Shown: piece by piece, positions 38,201-49,700 of the stretch
Position numbering within the stretch: the stretch's first letter is position 1
Layout: each line of letters starts with the position of its first letter
Source: Tubulanus polymorphus
Taxonomy: Eukaryota > Nemertea > Palaeonemertea > Tubulaniformes > Tubulanidae
Length of the DNA stretch: 64,000 nt
Assembly: GCF_964204645.1 (NCBI RefSeq)
Contig: NC_134031.1
Span: forward strand, 14,939,307 to 15,003,306
Direction of reading: 5' to 3'
Notes under the pieces: model-generated
Database searches by the model: none
Told to the model about the DNA's origin: nothing
What the model saw: the letters and a program-made list of their open reading frames with translations, nothing else
Position numbers and translations under genes: made by a program

Positions 38201-40337
38201 ACTGTGGAACTGGACCCAGGTTTAAGTTGAACCAGTCTATAAAACTGGCCCCGGTGTTTTTGTTGCGCCATCTTGTTCAGTGCCGGTATATTCCGATTGA
38301 TGTCCCTCGCTCTTGCCGGTTTACTCATACCTGAACCATAATAACTTCGCCGAACTGCTCAAAGTATTTTCTGACGTCATCCTCGGCGCTCTTCCACGGC
38401 AACCCGAGTACGATTAAATCGCTGCATTTCTTCTTTTCGACGCGTTTTGTTTTCGCCGTCGGATTTTCTAAACCGTCGTCGCCTTTTCGTTTATTTTCTG
38501 TTTATCGAAAAATAAAGTAAGAACGAAAATTCAATCAAATAAAAAAACAAACAAATTTCTTGAAATATTTTTTTCCGGTTAAAATGAAACACTATAAACA
38601 ACACACGGATGATGATCATATACAACATTTAGATACAAGCAGCTGATACACAGACCTCCAGTTATAGAAACATTCATTCATACAGCACCGGCAGCTACAG
38701 CTACCAGCAGCAGCTACAGCTACCAGCAGCAGCTACAGCTACCAGCAGATTTAACTTCATTCAAATTGAAATCATTCACACTTAAAAATTCTCTATAGAG
38801 AAAATCTTAATTCAACTCAACTCGAACCTCATTATAACGACAATTTTCGGGCAACCAGAAATTGGGGACCCAATTCCACAGTTGGACTGGCTCATGAACT
38901 GTGGAACTGGCCTCAGAACTGGGGAATCAGGTCCAGCAGCACTGTGGAACTGGGTCCGGAACTGTGAAACTAGGTCCAGAACTGTGGAACTAGATCCTGA
39001 ACTGTGGAACAGGGCCCGGAACTGGCTTCTAAACTGTAGAACCTGGTCCAAAACTGTCGAAGTGAGTCCAGAACTGTGGAACTGGGTCCAGCTGTGTGGC
39101 ACTGGGTCCTGAACTGTCGTAATGTGCAAATCGATCACATTTTCATTTTGAAATGAAACCTTTACTGAAAGTCGTTTTATCGAGGTTCGACACTTGAAAC
39201 TCCTCCCCAAATTCTACACTAAATATGTTTTTCGTATAAATTTGTACTTTTTTTTACGCACCTGTGTGCCCCCAATTATCAATGCAGTACGCCCCTCTGT
39301 CATCCCTGGATAACTGGAGCCCTGCAAAAATGGTTAACAACATTTAAAATACGTCATCAGAATACTTCATTTTACACCTGTGAAGAGAATTACGGGCACC
39401 GGTTTTATCGATCAGGGCCCAGTTTCACGAAGAAGTTTAAGCCTAAAAACCGATAGGTTTGAATTGTTGTCCTCATTGAAAACATTAAGTAACCAATGGC
39501 AATTCCACCAAAAATTTGAGTAAAACTTCTTTTTGTGAAACTGTGCCCAGGTGGCAGATTCACTGGGAGGTTCAAGTAAAGACAGTCCAGTCAATAAAAC
39601 CAGCCCCCGGATGGCAGTTTGGAGAATATAGCAAAAACATTGTCTTTAGAGTCATTGCATTTTTCTACCTTATAAAATACCTACAACAGTAAAACAGCGT
39701 GTAGCTCATAGTAGGTCTGATTGAATCAGTAATAATAGCTACTGAAAAGGCTAGCTACCAATCGGGGTAGGGCTTAAAAGTAACCGGTCAGACTGGTAGC
39801 CTAATTAGATAGTGTTCTTAAAATGACTAATTGTGTCAGAGCATCTTCCATCAAAATATAGGTCACGCTGGTAATAAGTAAGTCAACTAAAAGTTGATAT
39901 TTCAGGGTAGAAAATAGATATTTGTGATCTTCACTAATTGAAATTGATAATTAAACACAAATAATCAAACAATTCCACGATGAAACGGTTACAATTCGAA
40001 CGTACATAACAAACGGGCCATAAACCTGGCACGGTGCCAATAGTATGTTTACACGATATCTTGAGTAGAATTCGATTGGTTTCGAACGGATTTTACCTTT
40101 TGGAAACACGCAGATGAATAGAATACTTCCCCAGCGAGAATCGGGCGGATGGAGCCGACCATCCACCAGTCGGATGCCTCTCATAGCTCCCGTTTCAGGA
40201 TTACGATATTTCAGCCCGCACGCCCCTGGATACTGCGCTGCCAGCGTCGACAGCGTCAACGTTCCATCCTCTTCTGTCGGCAATTCAATCGGTTCATCGT
40301 CATTTTCCTCTTCTGCGACCTGAACGTATTGTAGCAT
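35217..40337 (-). CDS. TARDBP: TDP-43 (TAR DNA-binding protein), four coding exons
   Basis: Nuclear RNA/DNA-binding regulator of splicing and mRNA stability. Coding exons: 40097-40337, 38331-38497, 37215-37370 and 35217-35948; phases join to 1,296 bp (431 aa; human 414). Domains: N-terminal oligomerisation domain about 1-80 ([19 protein letters not shown]); RRM1 about 103-178 ([31 protein letters not shown]); RRM2 about 193-262 ([43 protein letters not shown]); then a Gly/Asn/Gln-rich low-complexity tail with nine Gln at about 275-283 and the conserved helix-forming segment [19 protein letters not shown] about 340-358. The last exon holds all of RRM2 and the tail. A 60-bp possible cassette exon lies in intron 1. 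It is head to head with LPCAT3. Confidence 0.95.
36500..36825 (-). mobile_element. tRNA-derived SINE, copy 1
   Basis: On the minus strand the 5' end reads gagggcgagtggttagagcg (A-box-like) and then gtgggtttgaaccctg (B box), followed by a central region (gacacttatcctcattac, gtaaatgggtacctggcctg) shared with the copy at 46,139-46,470. It ends in a ggcgctatagaaatt tail. It lies in TARDBP intron 3. The central block resembles the Nin/Deu-type conserved domains of animal SINEs. Confidence 0.8.
37925..38265. mobile_element. Foldback elements in TARDBP intron 2
   Basis: A nearly perfect palindrome (ggttttatagacaggtatca ... ataccaggtctataaaac with cccggg cores) spans about 37,930-38,030. It is followed by a related, weaker one to about 38,260 that uses gttccacagttgtgagttaa / ttaactcggaactgtggaac arms. 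Non-coding; boundaries approximate. Confidence 0.6.
38693..38752. repeat. Short tandem repeat agcagctacagctacc
   Basis: Three to four copies of a 20-bp word (agctacagctaccagcagc) in TARDBP intron 1. Confidence 0.8.
38875..39125. repeat. ~20-bp minisatellite, gtggaactgggtccagaact type
   Basis: About twelve diverged copies in TARDBP intron 1. The same word recurs in arrays at 49,130-49,860 and, in complement, 57,130-57,305, so it is a family spread through this window. Confidence 0.8.
39262..39321 (-). other. Candidate 60-bp cassette exon in TARDBP intron 1
   Basis: Bounded on the minus strand by tttttgcag and gtgcgt, exactly 60 bp. In the phase set by exon 1 it is free of stops and would insert about 20 residues (G-L-Q-L-S-R-D-D-R...) between the N-terminal domain and the NKRK nuclear-localisation signal. 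Exon 1 also joins directly to exon 2 as K-E-N-K-R-K, matching other TDP-43 proteins, so this exon would be optional. Chance cannot be excluded. Confidence 0.35.
39405..39605. mobile_element. Foldback MITE, cagtttcacgaagaagttta ends
   Basis: gggcccagtttcacgaagaagttt at the left is mirrored by aaacttctttttgtgaaactgtgccc at the right, about 140 bp apart. Non-coding, in TARDBP intron 1. Confidence 0.6.
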
Positions 40338-40755
40338 GATTGATTATTTACATCAGCCGTCACTGGGTCGTCTCTCTTATCAAACACAACGCCTTCGAAA
40401 ATGACCCGAAATATTCGCAGTTTGCGCGAAACAAGATGGCGACCGACGACGCTTAACTGAGCTGCATCATGGGAGATACATTTTCATCCGACTAGAAATA
40501 TCCTTAAATCCATGAATCAAATTCACATTTAATTAGAGACGAATAATTACTGCAATTAAGATTGTAGATTTGGGTAATTAGTAATGTATGGACTCTTACA
40601 GGAGGCGCCAGGGGTAGTGTCGTAAGTCGTATATCTGATCAATCGACATCGTAAGTCTAATCCTAGTTCGGATGTCGTAAGACTAGGTGGCGCCAGGTGA
40701 CGGTGTAGTGTAGGTGGCGCCAAGTGACGGTTGTACGATACGGTTTATTGAGACG
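40338..40755. promoter_or_regulatory. Probable bidirectional promoter, TARDBP / LPCAT3
   Basis: 418 bp between two divergent start codons. It contains two copies of gtggcgccaggtgacgg-like sequence (about 40,686-40,735) and no obvious TATA box. Both 5' UTRs must lie here unless upstream non-coding exons exist. Confidence 0.55.
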
Positions 40756-43700
40756 ATGGCGTCGACCGTGGATGGTGCGGATATAGGATCCGTCGCTAAA
40801 TTAGCGACTGTTTTAAGCACGTCGGAACCCGCGCTTAGATTGTTTATATCTCTGTTATCAGGTAACGTCTAGTTTTAATATATTCTCAACAAATGACGGC
40901 CTGTGCGACGCTATGAAGGGGATGACAGGCTGAATGTTTATCTCATTGAGACTCAAAAACATCTCTTATGCTATTTTGCCACTTGGGACTGGAACAAATT
41001 CATAAATTCTGCCTAACCGGCACCTGTTCTCCTCGCCGTAGAAAAAGAGTATCCACACAATTTTACATGATTTTCTTCCTGTCGGTAAATTCTGAAGTAG
41101 CAAATCTTTGCCAGAATCATAGCATGAACATGACATCTTGAAACTAGTGAAAATAAGCGCAAGGCCATGGCGACTATAAAAATCTGATTATTTACACTTT
41201 CTTTCAATATGGTATTTTTTCTATTGATACAGAACAACGCTGGTGTTTTTAGTGTCTTGATATCTCGAAATTAGTCTCAGGGCGGCAAAGAATTTGAAAT
41301 ACCGTGAATTCTATTCGGAGTGGATATTTAACCGTATACGGCAAAGTATTTACTTCCGCTATTTTACCGTACATTATTTCTATATATATATCTAGTATTA
41401 ACTAATAAAAATAACAATAAAATCATTATATTGGGTTTAGGGTTTTGATAGGGTTAGTGTCGAGAGGGTGAAAAGAGGGTCCAGAGGGTTCCGTTTTACC
41501 CCTAGGGATAGGATTAGGGTAAGGTGAGGTACTATAGCTAGTTAAAACATTCGGTTGGTTTTCAGCGAGCTCGGTGGTCTATTGGGGACGTTCTGCGAGT
41601 CTCGCTCTATCCGCTCTATTTTCTCTAACTCTGTTCTCCACACTTTCCTTGAATTTTCTAAGTCGCGCATGCGCGGCGTAAACCGGCCAATCAGCGACGA
41701 TGTACACGGTAAAATAGCGGAAATAAATACTCAGCTGTATACGGTAAAATATCCGCTGCCTATTCTATTTCTTTCGACAATCGGATATTTGATAGTATTT
41801 TCTATTGATTGATATATTTTCAGCGTATCCACTGTCATTGATTCATCGTTATACTCTATACGGTAAAACGCCCTTCATCCAACATGTCTACTTCGCTTTA
41901 TTCGGATTCTCATTCATGTATTTCAATTTCGGTAAGTTTTGCGCATTTTAGATTTTAGAATATCGTTTTCTTTTGTTGATACATTTGGTAATTAGAAATT
42001 ATTTTTAATAGTCGGTTTTCAATCAATTGGTTCAATCGCATAAACCAGCAAATTAATATAAATACTTGATTGAGTCGGCCGACAATTACAAAAAAATGTT
42101 TACAAATCTGAATAACAGAATCATGTTAACAGTTTGCCAGTGGCGGCCCGGCTTGGTGAGACGTTTAGGCACGATAGTTTCAGTGACATCTGGTGCCGCT
42201 TGTGACACATTTGTAGATTATGACATTCAATTTACAACCGTTAAACTGGTTTCGATTTTGAATGGCCCTTAATATATAGTTCGACTGTAATTGACGAAGT
42301 CTTTTTCGAATGGAAATGTGAAATGATGGTCATTAAAATCATTTTGAAATCGCTCTGAAATAATCAATTTACGGTTCTGATCAATTCTCAACAATTAGAG
42401 CTATAACTAAGCACTTCAAGCATTTTGAAAATTGCTCTTAAATTCATATAAAATGTTCTAGATCGACTAGGGGTTGATTGAAATCATTGAAGTTGTCACA
42501 GTTATGAGAATCATCATGTAAAAATGGCTTTTCAAAATGAAGACTTGCGCTGTTTGAATTAGGACTCAAGAATAGAGTAATATGACGACTTATTCAAATG
42601 ATGACTTACACTAAGTGAATTGAATTGGGATTATGATTTTGGACTCAAAAATAGAGATGACTTGAGTAATATAATGACCTAGGCCTATCAAAATGATGCC
42701 TAGTGAATCAAATTGTGAATGTAAATTGGAACTCATGAATAGAGATGACTTCAGTAATGTGACAACTTATCCAAATGATGACTTAAACTGTTTGAATAAG
42801 GACTCAAGAATAGAGCAATCTAATGATCACTTACACTTACGCCTAGTTGATTGAATTGGCAATTAGACTAAAAAATAGAGAAATGATTTCAGTTATTTGA
42901 GTGATAGCTTATCCAAATGATGACTTACACAGTAGTTTAACTGTATGACTTACAATGTAGTTTGACTGATTGACTTATACTGTAGTCTGACTGTATGACT
43001 TACACTGTAGTTTAACTGTATGACTTACACTGTAGTTTAACTGTATGACTTACACTGTAGTTTGACTGTATGACTTACACTGTAGTTTGACTGTATGACT
43101 TACAATGTAGTTTGACTGTATGACTTACAATGTAGTTTGACTGTATGACTTACAATGTAGTTTAACTGTATGACTTACACTGTAGTTTGACTGTATGACT
43201 TACACTGTGGTTTGGCTATATGACTTACACTGTAGTTTGACTGTATGATTTACATTGTAGTTTGACTGTATGTCTTACACTGAGTGTAGTTTGACTGTGT
43301 GACTTAGACTGAAGTTTGAGATGACTTGCGGGTCTCAACCGCAGAAGGCACCAGTACACCAATAGAACTAGTCCACTTGACCAGTGGTTATACAACGTAT
43401 CGACTGTGTGGCTGATGTAATACATAGCTGTATTGTAATTTCAGGTATTGATGCAGTAAATAGTATTGTAAATGTGCTCGCTGTATATTTGATACTACGA
43501 TTTATTAAAGATAGGAAATTATGCGTTGGGATCATTTTCTTTTTTAACATTGTAAGTATTCAATATTACTTTGCACAAAAACTACTTGTGTTTTATTCAT
43601 TAATTTGCTATATTGAATATTTTTCCTCTCTAAACTCAGATGTTTTCGAGTTAAACTTGGAACACGAATCATCCAATGAATATATTAGAATAGAATTTAA

Positions 43701-46700
43701 TGGAATTCTATTTTCGAACTTGAATTTTCACAAAACTCGAACAAACGTTGACAACCTGGTCCTAAATTGATTCGAGAGTTTGAACCTTATTTGCGTCGTT
43801 ACGGAACTAAAATGCTCGAAATCGATTTCGAATTTTAAGCCATCATTTTATGAATGGCGCGTTTCAGTAGATCGCGTATAAAGCGACTGTTTCGCGTATA
43901 AATTCTAAAATAGTTTGATCTCTCGTAAAATCATCTGAATTTAAGCCGATTTCGCTTTGAAAATTAATACGACATTAAAACCCCAGTCGCAGATGTCGCC
44001 AGATGACGAGGAGTAAGGTGATCGTTAATTTTTTCGATTCCGATATATTTCAGGTTTATTTAACTCTGTTGTATTATTTAACCGCCACGAAGGAGTACGA
44101 TATAAAATGGACGACGCCTCATTGCGTTTTGTGTTTAAGATTGACCGGATTAGTGTTCGATATTTACGACGGAACCAAACCAGAGGTATGTAGGTGGCGA
44201 CGCCCGGGAGGGGGTTAAGTAGGTCGCGACGCCCGCAATTTACATTCAAATTTCGCTATAAACCAGTTCATTTCCACTGTTTCAATCCTACGGTTTGAAT
44301 ATTAACCTGGAATTCAGGGAAACTGGTTAATAATCCATTATCATCATCGCCGTAGTAACCACAATCGGCGCTTGTTCACTCCCGGGACCGATAAAACTAT
44401 TTCGATGATTATCCAGAGTCTCTGAACCAATGAAAAAGATACCGGTATTGTTGAAATTTTTTTGGTAATTCATTTTTCAGCACGAATTAACATCGGAACA
44501 GAAACCGACCGCTTTGAGAAAACTGCCATCTCTACTCGAAATATTCGGTCACATGTTCTTTTTCGGAGGCGCTTTAGTCGGACCGCAGGTTCGTCAATTA
44601 TTTCACCCGTATCGAAATGGTGATTTGCATTTTAATTGCATTTTTATTTTTATTTCTCAATTCTCAATGTTTCTAGTTCCCGATGACGCGGTATTTAGAT
44701 TTCATAAACGGGACGTTATTGGATAAAAAGTCGAATGATTTGCCGCGATGGTAAGCTTGCATTTTATCTTCTCTTTTCGTTATTGAGATGTTAGAATATA
44801 TTGATGATCTCTCTAAAGTCTTTTTGCTATGTTGAAATTTAATTTATTATTAAGTCTATTTGTGATAATGATATTTGATTATTGAACCTGATGATGACTA
44901 GTTTAAAGCAGGCAAAATGTTACGGCATTATTGAGGACTCTAAAGGCAAGCGAGGATCCACCTGGTGTCGCTAGTGTGCATTCCGGCAACAACTCCCGGA
45001 TTTCTTTTCAGATTCAATTGAAATCTAATACATTAGTCATAGGCGCCTAAATGTATTTTGCTTGGAATGGGCTGATAAGTATTCTACTGGTACTGTTTTA
45101 TGTGTCAATTAGGTTTTCGTCATGAAAAATGACCCTCAAATTTGGTGATCATACCCTCATAAACCCCTCAAATACCCCTCAAATTCCATATCGATGGTCC
45201 TGTAGGAACCATGTTATTTCTCAAATTCTTTGAACTGTGATTAGTAAAATTCACCCTTTATATGATCATCTGAGTTAATCAAGGGCAGTGATTTGGCTAA
45301 TTTCTGATGTGGGAAGCTAAAAATCCAGATGAAACTTTATCGAAAATGAACTAGATTGTGACAGGGTTGTTGCACTGATTAGCGGGCCATCTTGTGGGAT
45401 AGCTGGTGGCACGGAGTCCTCATTAACTTTCGAATTTAAACTTTAAGATTTCGTAAAATTTTTCAAATTCAATTATGCGATCTCACTGTGCGGAATTATG
45501 ATATATTTTACTTCAGAATTAGATATTTGAAATGTAGAGATTTTCGTTCAGAATCTATTTCACAAGCTAGCAGACGTCATTTCCAAAATAATAAGATATA
45601 TTTCGATATAATGTATCTAAAATATAAACGATATTACATAATATCGTTTAAAACCTAAAAGAGTCTACTTCAAATTTTTCCTCGCTCTCAAATTGTTGTA
45701 TATTTTCGTTTTTAATTCGAAGTTGAAACGATCAGATATTATAACCTGACAATCTTGATAGATAGAGCGACAATCGCGTATTTGATAAAACCGTTCTTTG
45801 AATCAGTTCAGTTCAGATAAACAAATCTTCTATTTGTAGATGATTAAATATTTTCATTCGTGTCGTCAAAAGTTCATCGATTCGTAAACTAGTTTTAAGT
45901 CAACTTTCGATCTTTGACTTATCGATGGTCGCGAAAGAAATATCGCATAACTAGAAAAAAAAGTACAGTTGAACCATTTGGGAATGACAGAATTCTTCCG
46001 ATTTAGGGGGATTCCGGATTAAAAGTCATTTTCTTGTATGTAAATAAACAAAATGGACTGCAAATAATGTTCGGATTAGACCTAGATCCGGATTAAGCTG
46101 TATTTACATTTATGGGAATGTAAATAAGATCTCTAAGGAGAGGTGTGGATGAGTGGATAGAGCATTCGACTCCAGGAAGCTAGGTCGTGGGTTTGAACCC
46201 TGTACATCATCGTAGTGTCCTCTGGCAAGACACTTATCCTCATTACCGCTCTCTACCCGGGAGTAAATGGGTACCTGGCCTGATAGATGACTCCTGAATG
46301 CCGAGTGTTACTTCTCCCCAGGGAGAGATGACTGATACATGTTAGAGTATTAAAACGGCTGGGGTAATAATACCAGAAAATGTAAAGCGCTCTGAGCAGC
46401 TTTGCTGGATTTAGCGCTTTATGAGACATATAGTTATTATTATTACTATTATTATTATTATTATTATTATTGATATAAATAATGGTTTAACTGAAATGTG
46501 AGTATTTAATTTTCAGCGTAGTACCAGGATTACAGAGACTAGGGGTCGGTATAGCGTTGGTCTCATTCTACCAGATCGGATCGATATATTTTCCCGACGA
46601 TTTTCTCGTGTCCGATCGATTTGACGTAAGAGCGATTTCGACGAAAGGAAATATATTTGTTAAACGCTTCTATAAATTTCCACCACCGCTGCTTCCCGTA

Positions 46701-49700
46701 CAATCTATATGTGGCAACGTGCAGTGGAATCTCGTTACGACGAACTTCACGGCATCAGAAAATATGTTCGTTTTAACCGATAGTTCATTATATCCAGTGT
46801 GAAATAGATTAAATTTTCTTACTCGGGGCAAATTTCTTTATTTACAGTCAACCCCCCCGATATACCACCCGCATTAGAACAGAACTATTTTGGCAGTATA
46901 GAGAGTATGGCAGTATATCGAGGGTGTACTACGTATTTGTGTAGAGATGTACATTGAGAAAACCTGGCGGTAGGCGGGGGTGGCGGTATATGGGAGGGCG
47001 GTATATCAGGGGTTGACTGTAGTAAAATCACGCTATAAATGAATTAATGTCTAAAAAGTTTATGTGTAAAAAGTTTATTTGAGAATTAGGAATATTTCGG
47101 GTGGTCACTACCACCCTTCTTCTGTATGAAATGAAGAAATTTAGATTGAAGAAGGGTGTTGTAGTAACCACCCGAAATATTTCTACTATTTTCATTAACT
47201 TATTATGCATTTCTTCATTTATTGTGGGATTTTAATATTATGGTTTTATTACGGATTTTTATTTAGCTACAGCCGATTCATCTAGCAGTATATTTGTTAT
47301 ATCCGATGAATCGTTGTATTTGAGTTCGTTGTAACGAGGTTCCATTGAATAATCATGATTATTATTAGCATGGTAGCATGGTGGCTGTTATTGCACTCTA
47401 TCAGTGGAACTCTCAGTGTCATGGGTCTCCCTCCCTCCCTCTTTCCCTCCCTCCCTCCCTCCTATCTGTCCCTCCCTCCCTCCCTCGGCCCTTCATTCTG
47501 TCTCTCCCTCCTTCCGTCTCCCCTCCCTCCCTCTTTACCTCCCACCCTCCTTCCTTCACTCCCTCCCTCCCTCCTGTCTGTCTCTCCCTCCGTCCCTCCC
47601 TCCTGCCTCTCCCTCCCTCCGTCTCTCCCTCTCTCACTCCTTCCATCTCCACTCCCTCCCTCGCTCCCTCCCTCTCTCCCTCTCAGTAAACAAGAGGAAT
47701 CTATGGAAAAATTATTCCGAAAAGACACCTTTTAAATTCATCCACTTGAATCGGTATAAACAATGTGTTTTATGTGTTTTGTGAGCGATGAATATATGTT
47801 CAGGCATTTGTAGCGTTTGAATGCGTGAAATGTTTTTTCAAGGGTGGCTTTCTTTTTTTGCGGTAGAATTGGTTAGATTGAAACTGGTTTAGAATTTTGC
47901 TCAGTGTTCGGGTAAAAAAAAAAGAAAATGGAAATTCGAGTAGATTTTATACACCGTTATCGCTTCAAATTCCATGGGAGATTTTTCTGCTAAATTTCAA
48001 CAGAAAAATAATCTCGATGTACAATGCGAGTGGTTTATGTCAGCATTATGTATTAATAACACAAATGTCTGAGCATGATATTAATTGTTATATGGTCGCC
48101 GGGCTGCTGCTGTCACTCTCGCTGCTGCTGCTGCTGCTGCTGCTGCCACTGCTGCATCCATTCAATTTGCTTTATAGTCGTGCTGTATCTTGGCAACAGA
48201 TTTTGTTTATAGTGTGGACTTAAAGAAAAAAATATACCTTTGTTACGATTGATGGAAAATGTGAATTGAGGGATGTGTGCCCTGGTGGATCCAGGGTATC
48301 ATCTGTGGGAGGGTCCGGGGGCATACTGGCAGTGGTACCTCTTCCTTAGACTAAAAATATTTTGACAAAATGTTTTGATTTGATTAACTTTCTTTTTTAT
48401 TGGAGAGCATTTGCAATTATTTTGCAACATCGACTAATGCCCCTATCCAATGTTACAGTGCATTTGAATGAATGGTAACCTCAAAATTTTGACCTGATTC
48501 CACTGGCCCCTCTGGAAGGAATCCTCTGGATCCACTCGCCCCCGAGGGAGACAATCACTGCAGCATGTGACAAGCACGGGAGAGGGCTGGGGGTGGTATG
48601 GTGCTGATGGCATGCACAGGGGGAGGGAGGGGGTTAATGGCATGCACAGGGGAGGGAGGGGGTTAATGACATGCACAGGGGGAGGGAAGGGGGTAATTGC
48701 ATGCACAGGGGAGGGAGGGGTTAATGGCATGCACAGGGGAGGGAGGGGGTTAATGGCATGCACAGGGGATGGAGGGGGTTAATGGCATGCACAGGGGAGG
48801 GTGGCGGTTAATGGCATGCACAGGGGAGGTGGGGTGGGGGTTAATGGCATGCACAGGGGAGGGAGGGTGGCGGTTAATGGCATGCACAGGGGAGGGTGTA
48901 TCGTATTGTCTGTGATCACATTATTTTTATTTGCGATTTTTCAGTTTTCGCCACGGTCTGAAACGTCTTGCTATCGGTCTGTTTTATACATTTCTGTTTG
49001 TGGTTGTTTTGAATACGTATTTTCCTCAACAGTTCTATTTTACACCTCAGTTTGATGTACGTATTCATCGTATTCATTCCTGCTGCACCTGACTGGTTTC
49101 ACTTTGGACCGGTTCCATTTCAGTTTTTAAAGTGACAAGTTACCCAGAACTGTGGAACTGAGTTCAGAACTGAGGTACCGAGGTTCAGAAATGTAATACC
49201 GAGTTCAAAACTGTAGTTCAGAATTATGGAACTGGATGCAGAACTGTGGAACTCATGTCAAAACTCAAGTATCAAGTTCAGAACTGTGGTACCAAGTTCA
49301 GATCTGTAGTATTGCCGTGTTCAGAACTGTTGTATCGAGTCCAGAACTAATGGAACTGGATCCAGAACTGTGGGACTGATATCAAAACTGTAGTACCGAG
49401 TTCAGAACTGTGGTACCAAATTCAGATCTGTAGTATTGCCGTGTTCAGAACTGTTGTTTCGAGTTCAGAACTAATGGAACTGGATCCAGAACTGAGGGAC
49501 TGATATCAAAACTGTAGTACCGAGTTCAGAACTGTGGTACCGAGTTCAGATCTGTAGTATTGCTGTGTTCAGAGCTGTTGTATCAAGTCCAGAACTAATG
49601 GAACTGGATCCAGAACTGATATCAAAACTGTGGTACCAAGTTCAAATCTGTAGTACCGAGTTTAGAACTGTAGTTTCGCTGTGTTCAGGACTGTGGTATC

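Noticed and set aside
43384-43770. 128-codon frame over an LPCAT3 exon
   Set aside because: Only 43,445-43,551 is coding; the rest is intron read-through past a clear donor at 43,552.
45955-46095. Possible further TA-flanked MITE starting tacagttgaaccatttggga
   Set aside because: The proposed ends (cagttgaacc / ggattaagctg) match too poorly to support an element.
47355-47735. Long overlapping open frames on both strands rich in Pro/Ser or Gly/Glu/Arg
   Set aside because: They simply translate a (CCCT)n low-complexity tract inside an LPCAT3 intron; there is no start context, domain or splice signal.
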